Assembly (NCBI RefSeq): GCF_039928515.1
Contig: NZ_JBDSSZ010000202.1
Direction: 5' to 3' (one strand)
Source: Capsulimonas sp039928515
GTDB taxonomy: Bacteria; Armatimonadota; Armatimonadia; Armatimonadales; Capsulimonadaceae
Length of the DNA: 41,776 bases
Part shown: one piece after another, positions 41,722-41,776 of the stretch
How positions within the stretch are numbered: position 1 is the first letter of the stretch
Layout of the letters: every line of letters starts with the position of its first letter
The notes under the pieces: model-generated
Seen by the model: the letters and a program-made list of their open reading frames with translations, nothing else
Told to the model about the DNA's origin: nothing
The model's database searches: none
Position numbers and translations under genes: made by a program

Positions 41722-41776
41722 TATCCGCTGGCAATTAGACGCCTCTAATTAGCGGCTCGCGCAATCTACTCCCCGC

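Overview
This window is a stretch of ordinary-looking bacterial chromosome with moderately high GC. It holds about 35 protein-coding genes and no rRNA, tRNA, CRISPR array, transposase or phage gene that I can see. The best guess for the host is an Armatimonadota bacterium of the Capsulimonas type. Three things suggest this: a DUF1559 prepilin-like protein whose helix continues into FPVFAQAREKARQTSC, a Pup-proteasome locus (prcB-prcA-pafA) next to genes that do not look actinobacterial, and many secreted or carbohydrate-active proteins. This placement is inference from gene content, not a measured phylogeny.

Layout. 0.1-2.9 kb: a PolX-type repair protein and a histone-deacetylase-fold amidohydrolase, apparently one operon. 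2.9-4.7 kb, reverse: a CPBP membrane protease and an alpha/beta hydrolase. 4.8-7.5 kb: thioredoxin reductase, a long inverted repeat, then a three-gene unit (alkyltransferase-like protein, cyclase-family hydrolase, unknown protein) closed by a terminator. 7.5-10.9 kb, reverse: a prepilin-like protein and a large secreted DUF4091-like protein. 11.1-15.7 kb: a GntR/LacI-type sugar regulator with an apparent autoregulatory promoter, a PQQ-type sugar dehydrogenase and two tandem aldo/keto reductases. 15.8-19.5 kb, reverse: a secreted Q/N/Y-rich protein and a tight four-gene unit (membrane protein, winged-helix regulator, DUF1361 protein, small protein).

19.6-27.8 kb, forward: a GH57 alpha-glucan branching enzyme, a nucleotidyltransferase/phosphohexomutase-like fusion, a secreted GH71/GH99-like protein with a CBM9-like tail, and a stand-alone AAA+ ATPase. 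27.8-31.6 kb, reverse: a secretin-domain-like secreted protein with apt, then purA with tpiA. 31.7-34.9 kb, reverse: a structured repeat, an ECF sigma/anti-sigma pair and a GH15 glucoamylase-type enzyme. 35.0-37.9 kb: phosphoenolpyruvate carboxylase. 37.9-41.5 kb, reverse: a small unknown protein, then the proteasome operon prcB-prcA-pafA. A second copy of the structured repeat lies just upstream of prcB.

Themes. Several genes concern alpha-glucan and nucleotide-sugar metabolism (GH57, GH15, the nucleotidyltransferase fusion), with central carbon and purine enzymes (ppc, tpiA, purA, apt) nearby. Three proteins keep a fold but have lost a signature catalytic residue: the PolX palm, the alkyltransferase-like protein, and the phosphohexomutase half of the fusion. 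The most unusual non-coding signals are a roughly 157-bp two-copy element whose paired arms covary between copies, and two genes (polX, ppc) whose -10 box lies exactly 6 nt before the ATG, which suggests leaderless mRNAs.
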